From NCBI RefSeq assembly GCF_013328815.1, contig NZ_JABUHN010000004.1, positions 186,001 through 250,000 on the forward strand: 64,000 nt of DNA, given 5' to 3'. The first letter of the stretch is position 1. Each line of letters starts with the position of its first letter. The notes beneath the pieces are model-generated. The model made no database searches. It worked only from the letters and a program-made list of their open reading frames with translations, and was not told the origin of the DNA. Origin of the DNA: Tabrizicola fusiformis (GTDB taxonomy: Bacteria > Pseudomonadota > Alphaproteobacteria > Rhodobacterales > Rhodobacteraceae). The position numbers were made by a program, and so were the translations under genes. Below, in pieces: positions 1 to 8,860 of the stretch.

Positions 1-1030
1 CCTCGATCCCCGCCGCCATGAGCTGCCGCGCCGTGGCGCGGGCGCCGTCATTGTTGGCAAAGAGGGTCACCCGCTTGCCCGGCACCACGCCCCAGCGGTT
101 GAGATAGGCCCGCACCGCGCCCGCCAGCATGATCCCGGGCCGGTCGTTCATCGGAAAGGCCAGCGGCCGCTCCAGTGCCCCGGCGCAGAGGATCGCGCGG
201 GCGGCAGAGATGCGCCAGAAACATTCGCGCGGCAGATCGGCCCGCGCGGGCAGATGCAGCCCCACCCGCTCCAGCGCGCCGAAGGTGCCATTGTCATAGG
301 CGCCGGTGACGGCGCTGCGCGTCAGGATGCGGACATTGGGCAGGCTGCGCAGCTCCGCCTCGACCGAGGCCACCCAATCCGCCGCCGGGGCACCGTCCAG
401 TTCGGCCTCATCGGCCAGAAGCCGACCGCCCAACTGCCGGTCCTCTTCGGCAAGGATCACCTGCGCCCCGGCCCGCGCCGCCGTCAGCGCCGCCGCGAGG
501 CCCGCAGGCCCGGCGCCGATCACCAGAAGGTCGCAGAAGGCATAGGCTTTTTCATAAGCCCCTTCGTCATGCTTGCCCGAAAGCCGCCCCAAGCCTGCCG
601 CCCGGCGGATCGCCGGTTCATAGATCTTCTCCCAGAAGGCGCGCGGCCACATGAAGGTCTTGTAATAAAATCCCGCCGACAGGAAGGGCGACAGGAAGTC
701 GTTGACCCCCAGCACATCAAAGGCCAGCGACGGGAAGCGGTTCTGGCTCTGTGCGTTCAGCCCCTCGAAAATCTCCTGCACGGTGGCGCGGACGTTCGGC
801 GTCTGATTGGTGGCACCCACCACCTCGACCAGCGCGTTCGGCTCTTCGCTGCCCGCCGTCAACACCCCGCGCGGGCGGTGATATTTGAAACTGCGGCCCA
901 TCAGCCGCACGCCATTGGCCATCAGCGCCGAAGCCAGCGTATCGCCCTGATAGCCCTGAAACGACCTGCCATCGAAGCGAAAGCTGACGGGGCGTGAGCG
1001 GTCAACCTGACCCTTGCCAAGAATCCTCAT
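1..1030 (-). CDS. soxA: Sarcosine oxidase alpha subunit, N-terminal part (cut by window edge)
   Basis: The large flavin/NAD-binding subunit of heterotetrameric sarcosine oxidase, which oxidatively demethylates sarcosine to glycine and passes the one-carbon unit to tetrahydrofolate. About 343 N-terminal residues are visible; the family is usually near 1000, so roughly two thirds lie beyond base 1. The protein opens MRILGKGQVDRSRPVSF and carries the 2Fe-2S-ferredoxin-like start of the family (GYQGDTLASALMANGVRLM). A Rossmann nucleotide-binding motif, DLLVIGAGPAGLAAALTAA, follows near residue 165. The ATG overlaps the soxD stop by 4 nt, so the two are translationally coupled. soxG would be expected past the edge. 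Confidence 0.93.
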   Translation of the reverse strand, partial: MRILGKGQVDRSRPVSFRFDGRSFQGYQGDTLASALMANGVRLMGRSFKYHRPRGVLTAGSEEPNALVEVVGATNQTPNVRATVQEIFEGLNAQSQNRFPSLAFDVLGVNDFLSPFLSAGFYYKTFMWPRAFWEKIYEPAIRRAAGLGRLSGKHDEGAYEKAYAFCDLLVIGAGPAGLAAALTAARAGAQVILAEEDRQLGGRLLADEAELDGAPAADWVASVEAELRSLPNVRILTRSAVTGAYDNGTFGALERVGLHLPARADLPRECFWRISAARAILCAGALERPLAFPMNDRPGIMLAGAVRAYLNRWGVVPGKRVTLFANNDGARATARQLMAAGIE

Positions 1031-1302
1031 GCGGCGGGCCCCTTCTTGCGCTCGGCCACCAGTTCGGTTGCCAGAATCTCATGGCTGACGGTGTTGCGGG
1101 TGACCCGCAGCCACTGGGCGCAGCCGGTCTCGTGATACCAAAGGTCGCGCGTCACACCGGCGGGGTTGTCACGCAGATGCAGATGGTCGTCCCAGGCGTC
1201 GATCCCGGCATCGGGGCCGGGGCGGTTCAGGTAATCCTCAGATCCGTAATAATAAAACTCACGCCGGTCGCGGGGGCCGCAGAGGGGGCAGGTCAGGCGC
1301 AT
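1027..1302 (-). CDS. soxD: Sarcosine oxidase delta subunit
   Basis: A 91-residue zinc-binding small subunit of heterotetrameric sarcosine oxidase. It starts MRLTCPLCGPRDRREFYYYG; the CPLCG pair and the later H and C residues fit the family zinc site. The motif WDDHLHLRDNPAG and the ending CAQWLRVTRNT are family-typical. I chose the internal ATG because a GAGG sits 8-10 nt upstream and the length matches the family; the longer frame upstream runs through a palindromic repeat. The order soxB-soxD-soxA is the standard operon order, with a 4-nt overlap into soxA. Confidence 0.93.
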   Translation of the reverse strand: MRLTCPLCGPRDRREFYYYGSEDYLNRPGPDAGIDAWDDHLHLRDNPAGVTRDLWYHETGCAQWLRVTRNTVSHEILATELVAERKKGPAA

Positions 1303-1373
1303 GTCGGAAACCTCACGGCAGAACGGAACGGAAGAAAGGGGCGCTGCCCCTCGGCCCTTGCGGGCTTCACCCC

Positions 1374-1429
1374 GGGATATTTGGACCAAGATGAAAGCGC
1401 TGCCGGTTTCATCTTGGCAAAAATATCCC
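1374..1429. repeat. Long-armed imperfect inverted repeat between soxB and soxD
   Basis: Arms at 1374-1396 and 1407-1429 (23 nt each) pair with three mismatches around a 10-nt loop. They read GGGATATTTGG... and ...CCAAGATGAAA and their complements. The right arm is followed by CGCCGGAGGC. The copy at 49868-49939 shares the same arms and flank. It lies in the 183-bp gap inside the sox operon, so transcripts from soxB must read through it to reach soxD. Confidence 0.85.
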
Positions 1430-1485
1430 CGCCGGAGGCTTCGACGGCGATGCAATGCGGACAGGTTGCGCGTGTCATCCTGGCC

Positions 1486-2736
1486 TCAATGCAGGTTGTG
1501 CTGGCTGCCGGTGCCTTCCTCGTCGAGGATCTGGCCGGTGCGGAAACGGTCAAGGCGGAAGCGTTTGGCGACCTCATGCGGGGTATCGGTGGCCATCAGA
1601 TGCGCCATGCACCAGCCGCTTGCCGGCACAGCCTTGAAGCCGCCGTAGTTCCAGCCGCAATCCAGATAGAGCCCCTCGATATTGGTCTTGTCGATGATCG
1701 GGCTGCCGTCCGGCGTCATGTCCATGATGCCGCCCCAGGACCGCAGCACCTTGGCGCGGCCGATCATCGGCATCAGCGTCATGCCTGCTTCCATCACATG
1801 CTCGACCATCGGCAGGTTGCCCCGCGCGGCATAGCTGGCGTAGAAATCAAGGTCGCCGCCGAAGACCAGCCCGCCCTTGTCGGACTGGCTGATATAGAAA
1901 TGCCCCATGCCGAAGCTGATCACATGGTCGATCACCGGCTTCAGCCCCTCGGTCACGAAGGCTTGCAGGATGTGGCTTTCCACCGGCAGGCGCATACCCG
2001 CCATCGCCGCAACCAGCCCCGAGCGGCCCGCCGCCACCATGCCGACCTTCTTGGCGCGGATCGCGCCGCGCGTGGTCTGCACGCCTTTGACCACCCCGTT
2101 CTCGATGTCGATGCCGGTCACTTCGCAATTCTGGATCAGATCGACGCCCAGCCGGTCGGCGCCGCGGGCATAGCCCCAGGCCACCGCATCATGCCGGGCC
2201 GAGCCGCCGCGGGGGTGCAGAAGGCCGCCATAGATCGGGAAGCGGGTGTTGTCGAAATCGAGATAGGGCAGCAACTCGCGCACGCCCTCGCGGTCCAAGA
2301 GAACCGCATCATCGCCCTGATTGATCATCATGTTGCCGCGCCGAGCAAAGGCATCGCGCTGACCGTCGGAATGGAACAGGTTGATCAGCCCGCGCTGCGA
2401 ATGCATCACGTTGTAGTTCAGTTCGGCCTCGAGCCCTTCCCAGAGCTTCAGGCTGTGCGAATAGAACTCGGAATTGCCGGGCAGGAAGTAATTGGCGCGC
2501 ACGATCGTCGTGTTGCGCCCGATGTTGCCGCTGCCCAGATAGCCCTTCTCCAGCACCGCGATGTTGCGCAGCCCGTGGTTCTTGGCAAGGTAATAGGCGG
2601 TGGACAGGCCATGCCCGCCGCCGCCGATGATCACCGCATCATATTCGGCCTTGGGGGCGGGATCGCGCCAGGCGGGCTTCCACCCCTTGTTGCCAAAGAG
2701 ACCTTCGGTGATGACCTTCAAGCCGGAGTAGCGCAT
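1486..2736 (-). CDS. soxB: Sarcosine oxidase beta subunit
   Basis: The FAD/FMN-carrying catalytic subunit (DAO family), 416 residues, which oxidises sarcosine and passes electrons to the alpha-subunit flavins. It has an N-terminal dinucleotide fold AEYDAVIIGGGGHGLSTAYY and the family motifs GSGNIGRNTTIVR and HDAVAWGYARGAD. The C-terminal part reads MDMTPDGSPIIDKT and CGWNYGGFKAVP. I start at MRYSGLKV because AGGGAAAGG lies upstream and 416 residues matches relatives; a start 14 codons earlier has no ribosome binding site. It is the first gene of soxBDA, with a repeat-bearing 183-bp gap before soxD. Confidence 0.95.
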   Translation of the reverse strand: MRYSGLKVITEGLFGNKGWKPAWRDPAPKAEYDAVIIGGGGHGLSTAYYLAKNHGLRNIAVLEKGYLGSGNIGRNTTIVRANYFLPGNSEFYSHSLKLWEGLEAELNYNVMHSQRGLINLFHSDGQRDAFARRGNMMINQGDDAVLLDREGVRELLPYLDFDNTRFPIYGGLLHPRGGSARHDAVAWGYARGADRLGVDLIQNCEVTGIDIENGVVKGVQTTRGAIRAKKVGMVAAGRSGLVAAMAGMRLPVESHILQAFVTEGLKPVIDHVISFGMGHFYISQSDKGGLVFGGDLDFYASYAARGNLPMVEHVMEAGMTLMPMIGRAKVLRSWGGIMDMTPDGSPIIDKTNIEGLYLDCGWNYGGFKAVPASGWCMAHLMATDTPHEVAKRFRLDRFRTGQILDEEGTGSQHNLH

Positions 2737-2819
2737 CCGAAACGACCTTTCCCTGACCCGGCCATCAAACCGGGACATGCGCGGTTATTCAAGAGCGGAC
2801 GGCAAAATCCTTGGTCGCC

Positions 2820-2838
2820 TGCGACGAAAGATGTCGCA
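2820..2838. promoter_or_regulatory. Inverted repeat upstream of soxB, candidate operator
   Basis: TGCGAC and GTCGCA arms separated by 7 nt lie 84-102 nt upstream of the soxB start, in the gap between gdhA and soxB. Position and symmetry suit a regulator site for the sox operon. No regulator gene is in the window and the motif is not one I recognise, so the function is inferred. Confidence 0.35.
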
Positions 2839-2885
2839 TCCGGCGCAGGCCAGCGAATTTCCGCAACATCCGGGCGCTGGCGCTT

Positions 2886-2908
2886 CCCTCTCCCCGGCGG
2901 GGAGAGGG
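2886..2908 (-). terminator. Hairpin downstream of glutamate dehydrogenase
   Basis: CCCTCTCCCC and GGGGAGAGGG form a 10-bp GC-rich stem with a 3-nt loop, 15 nt past the stop of the dehydrogenase. No clear T-run follows, so it may act as a rho-assisted 3' stabiliser rather than a full intrinsic terminator. Similar CCCTCTCCCC-GGGGAGAGGG elements are common intergenic repeats in proteobacteria. Confidence 0.5.
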
Positions 2909-2923
2909 TCAGGGTAAGGGGGG

Positions 2924-4357
2924 TTACAGCCCCTTGGAGCGATAGGTCTTTGCCACCCGGTCGATCGAGACGATATAGGCGGCGGTCCGCAGATCCTCGA
3001 CCTCGGAGCGCCCGTGCCAGACCTCGCGCATCGACTGATAGGCGGTGCGCATCGTGTCATCCAGACCCGACCGCACCAGCGCCAGCTCGTCCGAGCCTTG
3101 CAGGAACTTCTGCTTGAAATCGGCAGAGAGCGTCCAGCCAAGGTTCTTGTCGGCACTCAGCCGTTCCAGCTCTTCGACCAGCAGGCGCGACCGCCCTTCC
3201 TCGGCCCGCCGCTGCATCCGGCCAAAGCGGATGTGCGACAGGTTCTTGACCCATTCGAAATAGCTGACCGTGACGCCCCCGGCATTGGCATACATGTCGG
3301 GAATGATCACCGCGCCCTTCTCGCGCAGGATTTCATCGGCGCCAAAGGTGATCGGGCCGTTCGCCGCCTCGACGATCAGCGGCGCCTGGATGTTGGCCGC
3401 ATTGCCCTTGTGGATCACCCCCTCGAGCGCGGCGGGGATCAGGATGTCACAGGCCAGTTCCAGCGCCGCCGCGCCATCGGCCATGTAGCTGCCATAGGGG
3501 AAGCCCTTGACCGATCCCTGATTGCGCCCCATCCACTGGCGCAGTTCCTCGATATTGATGCCCTCGGGGTCCACCACCGCGCCGTCGCGCTCGGCCACGG
3601 CGATGATCTTGGCGCCATCCTCTTCCGACAGGAATTTGGCGGCGTGGTAGCCTACATTGCCAAGGCCCTGCACCACCACCTTCTTGCCCTCAAGCCCGCC
3701 GGACAGGCCGGCGCGGGCCACATCCTCGGCATGGCGGAAGAATTCCCGCAGGGCGAATTGCACCCCCCTGCCCGTCGCCTCGACCCGGCCCTGAATACCG
3801 CCCGCATGGGGCGGCTTGCCGGTGACGCAGGCTTTGGCGTTGATGTCGGTGGTGTTCATCCGGGCGTATTGATCGGCGATCCAGGCCATTTCCCGTTCGC
3901 CCGTGCCCATGTCGGGGGCGGGCACGTTCTGCGCCGGGTTGATCAGGTCGCGTTTGATCAGCTCATAGGCAAAGCGGCGGGTGATCTGTTCCAGCTCATG
4001 CTCGTCCCATTCGCGCGGGTCGATGCAGAGCCCGCCTTTCGAGCCGCCGAACGGCGCCTCGACCAAGGCGCACTTATAGGTCATCAGCGCCGCCAGCGCC
4101 TCTACCTCGTCCTGATGCACCGACAGCGCATAGCGGATGCCGCCCTTGACCGGCTCCATATGTTCCGAATGCACCGAGCGATAGCCGGTGAAGGTCTTCA
4201 TCGCGCCACGCAACCGCACCCCGAACCGCACGGTGTAGGTGGAGTTGCAGACCCGGATCTTCTCCTCAAGCCCCGGACTCAGATCCATCAGGGCGGTTGC
4301 CCGCCGGAACATCAGATCGACCGATTCCCGAAAGCTCGGTTCACCTGTCACGTTCAT
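2924..4357 (-). CDS. gdhA: Glu/Leu/Phe/Val family glutamate dehydrogenase
   Basis: A 477-residue amino-acid dehydrogenase interconverting glutamate and 2-oxoglutarate with ammonia. The substrate-binding stretch PVKGGIRY is followed by KCALVEAPFGGSKGG, whose first lysine region carries the catalytic residues, then NVPAPDMGTGEREM. The nucleotide-binding motif VVQGLGNVGYHAAKF begins the second domain, and the C-terminal MYANAGGVTVSYFEW is typical of the GdhA/RocG hexameric class. The ATG at 4357 has AGGGAGAA upstream. Cofactor preference cannot be read safely. It is probably monocistronic and divergent from the pilus genes. Confidence 0.93.
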   Translation of the reverse strand: MNVTGEPSFRESVDLMFRRATALMDLSPGLEEKIRVCNSTYTVRFGVRLRGAMKTFTGYRSVHSEHMEPVKGGIRYALSVHQDEVEALAALMTYKCALVEAPFGGSKGGLCIDPREWDEHELEQITRRFAYELIKRDLINPAQNVPAPDMGTGEREMAWIADQYARMNTTDINAKACVTGKPPHAGGIQGRVEATGRGVQFALREFFRHAEDVARAGLSGGLEGKKVVVQGLGNVGYHAAKFLSEEDGAKIIAVAERDGAVVDPEGINIEELRQWMGRNQGSVKGFPYGSYMADGAAALELACDILIPAALEGVIHKGNAANIQAPLIVEAANGPITFGADEILREKGAVIIPDMYANAGGVTVSYFEWVKNLSHIRFGRMQRRAEEGRSRLLVEELERLSADKNLGWTLSADFKQKFLQGSDELALVRSGLDDTMRTAYQSMREVWHGRSEVEDLRTAAYIVSIDRVAKTYRSKGL

Positions 4358-4703
4358 GCCTTTTCTCCCTGTCCGGCATTCGGATGCACAGAGATTAGGC
4401 GGTTTGATTAACCAAATCACCAACGAACTCCGGGCAATCTGGCCGGTTTTTCGCCATGAAGTGATTCGGATTAGGGCAATTCGGGCAGGGATGCGGCGCC
4501 GGATGCCGGGTTTTGCCGTGATTACCGTTGCCCCGGCGCAGACAATGAATGCTGCCGCTGGCGAGTGTTTCCGGCCCCCCGGGTTATGCCCCGCCTCTGC
4601 CGCCTCTGCCACAATTTTGCCTTAACTTCTGGGCAGTCCGATGGCGGGGGTATGACGATTTTGCGGACGGTTAACAGCCGGACGCCTTCCGAGGTAGGCT
4701 GCC
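4358..4703. promoter_or_regulatory. Divergent intergenic region between gdhA and the TadG-like genes
   Basis: This 346-bp stretch has no supported gene and is more AT-rich than its flanks around 4390-4470. It holds a near-palindrome TTTGATTAACCAAA at 4403-4416, 46 nt upstream of the dehydrogenase start, a plausible operator. It must carry the promoters for both divergent units. No confident -35/-10 pair is assigned. Confidence 0.4.
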
Positions 4704-6380
4704 ATGACTGCATTTCCCCCCCGTCGCCCTCTCGCGGCACTGGCGCGTTTCACAAGGGACGAAGGCGGTTCGCTGATCGTCTTTGCGCTGGTGCTGTTCC
4801 TGCTGATGGCCATGATGGGCGGTGTCGCGCTGGATGTGATGAAGCGCGAGGCGCGGCAGACCGCGCTGATGAACACGCTTGACCGCGCCACGCTGGCCGC
4901 CGCCGCGCTGACCCAGGATCTCGACCCGGAAAGCGTGGTGCGGGACTATGTGAACAAGTCGGGCCTTGGCGTTGACCTTCAGGAAATCACCGTGGTGCAA
5001 AGCGTCAACGGCCGTTCGGTTGCGGCCAAGGGCGTAGTGGACAGCAATCCGCTGTTCCTGCATCTCATCGGCATCGACAAGTTCGATGCCATCGGCGGCT
5101 CGGCCGCCGAACAGCGCATCACCAATGTCGAAATCGTGCTGGTGCTGGACGTCTCCGGTTCGATGTCGGGGGCCAAGATCGCCAATCTGCGCACCGCTGC
5201 CTCGGAATTCGTGCAGACGGTTCTGGCCGGCGACACCGACAACCGGGTGTCGATCACCATCGTTCCCTATAATGCGCAGGTGAACCTCGGCCCGGTCTTG
5301 CGGGCGAAATACAATGCGGCCAACCAGCATGGCGTGGCCAATGTGAACTGCCTTGAGCTGCAATCCACGCTTTACGGCGCACCGGGCATCAGCCGCACCA
5401 CCTCGATCCCGATGGCGGCCTTTGCCGATGTGACCAACGGCACCAACCAGACCACCTCTTATGTCGCGTGGAACAACAGCTCTTATGCGACGATGCTGAC
5501 CTCGGCGCCTTTCTGCCGGAACGAGACGCGCAACATCGTCCGGCTGCCCTCGAACAACGTGGCCACCCTGCAAAGCCAGATCAACGCGCTGCAGGCGGGG
5601 GGCAACACCTCGATCACGCTGGGGATGAAATGGGGGGTGGCGCTGCTCGACCCGACAGCGCGCGGCATGTATTCCGAACTGATCGCCGCCAACCAGATCC
5701 CAGCCTATTACGAAGGCCGCCCCTATGACTATACCGATACCGAGGCGATGAAGGTCGTCGTGCTGATGACGGATGGTGAGCATGTGGCGCACAACCGGAT
5801 CAATGACGATTACAAGACCGGCACCTCGCCGATCTACCGCTCGACCGGCGACGGCAATTATTCGATCCGCTTCACCACCGGGCGGCCGGCGGCGGCGGGC
5901 ACCAACCAGTATTGGGTGCCGCATCTGTGCGTCTCGAACGCCTGCATGACCGGCAGCAATGTGGCCGAAGGATGGCGCGCGACGCCGTGGAACTCGGGCG
6001 CGGGCGTGACGCAACAAACCTGGCAGCAAGTCTGGGCCGGACAGCGGTTGTCCTGGGTGGCATGGCAGCTTTACGCCCGCGCGCTCGGCACCAGTTCCAG
6101 CGCCCGCAGCACGCAATACAACAACGCCATCAACCTGCTGTCCTCGACCTATGCCGCTGTCAACACCATGAACAGCTCGTTGCAGACCTCGTGCAATCAG
6201 GCCAAGGCAAATGGCGTGATTGTATACGGGATTGCCTTCGAGGCGCCGACGAATGGCCAGCAGCAAATCTCTGGTTGCGCTTCCTCGCCAGCGCACTACT
6301 TTGACGCGCAGGGGCTGGAAATTCAGACCGCCTTCCGCACCATCGCCAATTCGATCAGCCAGTTGCGGCTGACGCAATAG
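4704..6380 (+). CDS. TadG-like pilus-assembly protein with VWA domain (copy 1)
   Basis: A 558-residue TadE/TadG-type protein. Its N-terminus has a pseudopilin-like charged stretch ending RDEGGSLIVFALVLFLLMAM, one membrane segment, so most of the protein faces the periplasm. A von Willebrand A domain follows with MIDAS motif DVSGSMS (first Asp residue 149) and the later VLMTDGEH. The C-terminal half is rich in Asn, Ser and Thr with several cysteines (HLCVSNAC, TSCNQ). TadG proteins are minor components of the Flp/Tad adhesion pilus. The next gene is a close paralogue. The core tad genes are not in the window. Confidence 0.85.
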   Translation: MTAFPPRRPLAALARFTRDEGGSLIVFALVLFLLMAMMGGVALDVMKREARQTALMNTLDRATLAAAALTQDLDPESVVRDYVNKSGLGVDLQEITVVQSVNGRSVAAKGVVDSNPLFLHLIGIDKFDAIGGSAAEQRITNVEIVLVLDVSGSMSGAKIANLRTAASEFVQTVLAGDTDNRVSITIVPYNAQVNLGPVLRAKYNAANQHGVANVNCLELQSTLYGAPGISRTTSIPMAAFADVTNGTNQTTSYVAWNNSSYATMLTSAPFCRNETRNIVRLPSNNVATLQSQINALQAGGNTSITLGMKWGVALLDPTARGMYSELIAANQIPAYYEGRPYDYTDTEAMKVVVLMTDGEHVAHNRINDDYKTGTSPIYRSTGDGNYSIRFTTGRPAAAGTNQYWVPHLCVSNACMTGSNVAEGWRATPWNSGAGVTQQTWQQVWAGQRLSWVAWQLYARALGTSSSARSTQYNNAINLLSSTYAAVNTMNSSLQTSCNQAKANGVIVYGIAFEAPTNGQQQISGCASSPAHYFDAQGLEIQTAFRTIANSISQLRLTQ

Positions 6381-6617
6381 GTGCCGCGATGCAGGTGTGG
6401 AATCCGCCCGCGCCGCCCGCCAGACTGCCCCGCTCCGGCGGGGCGGGAACGGCGGTATATGGCGAAAAATCCGCCGAAACGCCGCGTCAAACGCCCAGCG
6501 ACAGGGCAAAGGACGCAATGCGCACCAGTTTTCGCCACAATAACGCCAGACCCCTGAACCAGTTTCGCATCCTGAATAGGTCTCTCGTCCCGATCGGCGG
6601 GAGCAGGAGTGTGAGCA

Positions 6618-8315
6618 ATGGTAGTGTTTGGTTTGATCGGCCGTGCCCTGGCACGCGCCCCGCAACGTCAAAGAGCCTCCAGCCTCTGGCGGGACGAATC
6701 GGGCAACCTTGTGGTTTTTGCCCTCTGCCTTTTCATTGCCATGACTATGTTCGGCGGACTTGCGGTGGACGTCATGCGCTATGAAACCGTCCGCACCAAG
6801 CTGCAGAACACGCTTGACCGCTCAACCCTTGCCGCCGCCTCGCTGACGCAGGACATGGACGCCGAAACGGTGGTCAATGAATATTTCGAGAAGGCGCAGC
6901 TTTCGCAATATCTGACCGGGGTGAACGTCGATGAAGGCATCAACTACCGTCAGGTGACGGCCGATGCTTCGGCGGCCACCAATCCCATCTTCACCCATCT
7001 GATCGGCCTGACCGAAATGGATGCCCCGGGCCATTCGATGGCCGAGCAGCGCATCACCAATGTTGAAATCGTTCTTGTGCTGGACGTCTCCGGCTCGATG
7101 GCCAGCAACAGCCGTCTGGTGAACCTCAAGGCGGCGGCCAAGGAATTCATCGACACCGTGCTGTCCAGCGACGGCGAAGACCGCATCTCGATCGCCATAG
7201 TGCCGTTCAACGGCCAGGTGAACCTTGGTCCCGTGCTGCGCGCGAAATTTGCCGTGACCGACGGGCCGAACGTGACCAACGTCGATTGCGTCGATCTGCC
7301 CTCTTCGACCTATAACACGCTGGCGATGCCGACGACCACGTCGATGCCGATGACGGCCTATGCCGACAGCTACAGCACGACGAACCAGTCCACCTCGCAC
7401 ACGGCGCCCAGCAACACCAGCTATGCCACGATCAACACTGCCAACGTCTGGTGCCCGGCCTCCAGCGCCAATATCGTGCGGCTGCCGTCGAACGATGCCA
7501 CCACACTGAAATCGCAGATCGACGGTCTGACCGCGGTGGGCGCCACCTCGATCAACGCCGGAATGCGCTGGGGCACCGCCCTGATCGACCCCACCCTGCG
7601 CACGATGTATTCGCAGCTCATCACCGCCGGCAAGATCGACTCCACCTGGAGCGGACGCCCCTACGACTATACCGATGACGAGGCGATGAAGATCATCATC
7701 CTGATGACCGACGGCGAGCATTTTGCCGAAGAGCGCATCAACTCGGGTTATCGCAGCGGCCTGTCGCCGATCTACAAATCCACCGGCGACGGCAATTATT
7801 CGATCCGCTTCACCTCGGGCCGCCCGGCCAAGGCGGGCACCAACGAATATTGGGTGCCCCATCTCTGCACCTCGAGCAACTGCACCAGCGGCTCGGATGT
7901 TTCGAGCGGGTGGAAGTCCACGGCGTGGAACTCGGGCTCGGGCGTGGTGCAGCAGACCTGGCCGCAGGTCTGGTCGGCCCTGCGCGTGACCTATGTCGCC
8001 TGGAACCTTTATGGCCGTGCCCTTGGCACCACCTCTTCGACCCGGACCACCGCCTATAACAACGCCATGACGGCCATGCGCACCCAGACCGAGACATCGG
8101 CCATGGACACGCAGTTGCAAAAGATCTGCACGCTGACCAAGAACCAGAAGACCACCGTCTACGGCATTGCCTTCGAGGCCCCCTCCAACGGCCAGACCCA
8201 GATTGCCGCCTGCGCTTCGTCGCCCGCGCATTACTTCAACGCCAGCGGGTTGCAGATCAAGACCGCCTTCCGTGCCATTGCCAGCAATATCAGTCAGTTG
8301 AGGTTGATCCAATGA
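6618..8315 (+). CDS. TadG-like pilus-assembly protein with VWA domain (copy 2)
   Basis: A 565-residue paralogue of the preceding gene with the same plan: RDESGNLVVFALCLFIAMTM membrane anchor, MIDAS motif DVSGSMA (first Asp residue 156), MTDGEH, and the shared block STGDGNYSIRFTSGRP. The start has GGGAGCAGGAG upstream. The 237-bp gap from copy 1 suggests a separate promoter or a processed joint transcript. The stop overlaps the following TadE-like ATG by 4 nt, tying this copy rather than copy 1 to the pseudopilins. Similarity spans nearly the whole length, so this is a whole-gene duplication. Confidence 0.85.
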   Translation: MVVFGLIGRALARAPQRQRASSLWRDESGNLVVFALCLFIAMTMFGGLAVDVMRYETVRTKLQNTLDRSTLAAASLTQDMDAETVVNEYFEKAQLSQYLTGVNVDEGINYRQVTADASAATNPIFTHLIGLTEMDAPGHSMAEQRITNVEIVLVLDVSGSMASNSRLVNLKAAAKEFIDTVLSSDGEDRISIAIVPFNGQVNLGPVLRAKFAVTDGPNVTNVDCVDLPSSTYNTLAMPTTTSMPMTAYADSYSTTNQSTSHTAPSNTSYATINTANVWCPASSANIVRLPSNDATTLKSQIDGLTAVGATSINAGMRWGTALIDPTLRTMYSQLITAGKIDSTWSGRPYDYTDDEAMKIIILMTDGEHFAEERINSGYRSGLSPIYKSTGDGNYSIRFTSGRPAKAGTNEYWVPHLCTSSNCTSGSDVSSGWKSTAWNSGSGVVQQTWPQVWSALRVTYVAWNLYGRALGTTSSTRTTAYNNAMTAMRTQTETSAMDTQLQKICTLTKNQKTTVYGIAFEAPSNGQTQIAACASSPAHYFNASGLQIKTAFRAIASNISQLRLIQ

Positions 8316-8848
8316 TCCGCGCCCTGCTTGCCCCGTTCCGGCGCTTCCTTGCGGGCGAAAAGGGCACCGCCTCGCTGGAATTCGTGATTTCCGTGCCGAT
8401 CCTGATGGTGATCTTCTGCGCCTCGTTCGAAAGCGGGCTGTTGATGATGCGCTCTATCCTGCTGGAGCAGGCCGTGGACCGCACCATGCGCGAATTGCGT
8501 CTGGGCCATTACCCGCTGCCGACCTCGGCCCTTCTGAAAGAGGAAATCTGCGCGCGCGGGGTGATCTTGCAGAATTGCGAAGACAACATCACCATCGAGC
8601 TGGTCCGCATCAGCACCTCGACCTGGGCCGTGCCGACCAGCAATATCCAATGCGTGGACCGCGACGAAGATATCGACCCGGTTCTGGCGTTGCAGATCGG
8701 CCAACAGAACGACGTGATGCTGGTCCGCATCTGCGTGATCCAGGATGCCCTGTTCCCGAACATGGCGATCGGGGCGCAGATGCCGCTGGATGGCCGCGAC
8801 GGCTATGCGTTGATCACCACCTCGGCCTTCGTCACCGAGCCGACCTGA
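8312..8848 (+). CDS. TadE-like pilus-assembly pseudopilin (first)
   Basis: 178 residues. The N-terminal GEKGTASLEFVISVPILMVIFCASFESG is the TadE pattern: a short charged leader, a Glu five residues into the hydrophobic stretch (LEF), then one membrane helix. The remainder is a small periplasmic domain with paired cysteines (EEICARGVILQNC, IQCVDRD). TadE pseudopilins are processed by a TadV-type peptidase and assist Flp pilus assembly. It is translationally coupled to the upstream TadG copy and followed 12 nt later by a second TadE-like gene. Confidence 0.82.
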   Translation: MIRALLAPFRRFLAGEKGTASLEFVISVPILMVIFCASFESGLLMMRSILLEQAVDRTMRELRLGHYPLPTSALLKEEICARGVILQNCEDNITIELVRISTSTWAVPTSNIQCVDRDEDIDPVLALQIGQQNDVMLVRICVIQDALFPNMAIGAQMPLDGRDGYALITTSAFVTEPT

Positions 8849-8860
8849 GGAGAGGGCGCC

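Noticed and set aside
994-3117. A 707-residue open frame on the + strand over the sox genes
   Set aside because: It is antisense to soxD, soxB and the end of gdhA, has no family motifs and reflects the GC-rich third codon positions of the real genes.
4671-6671. A 666-residue minus-strand open frame over the first TadG-like gene
   Set aside because: It is His/Arg/Gly-rich shadow sequence opposite a gene with clear VWA and membrane motifs.
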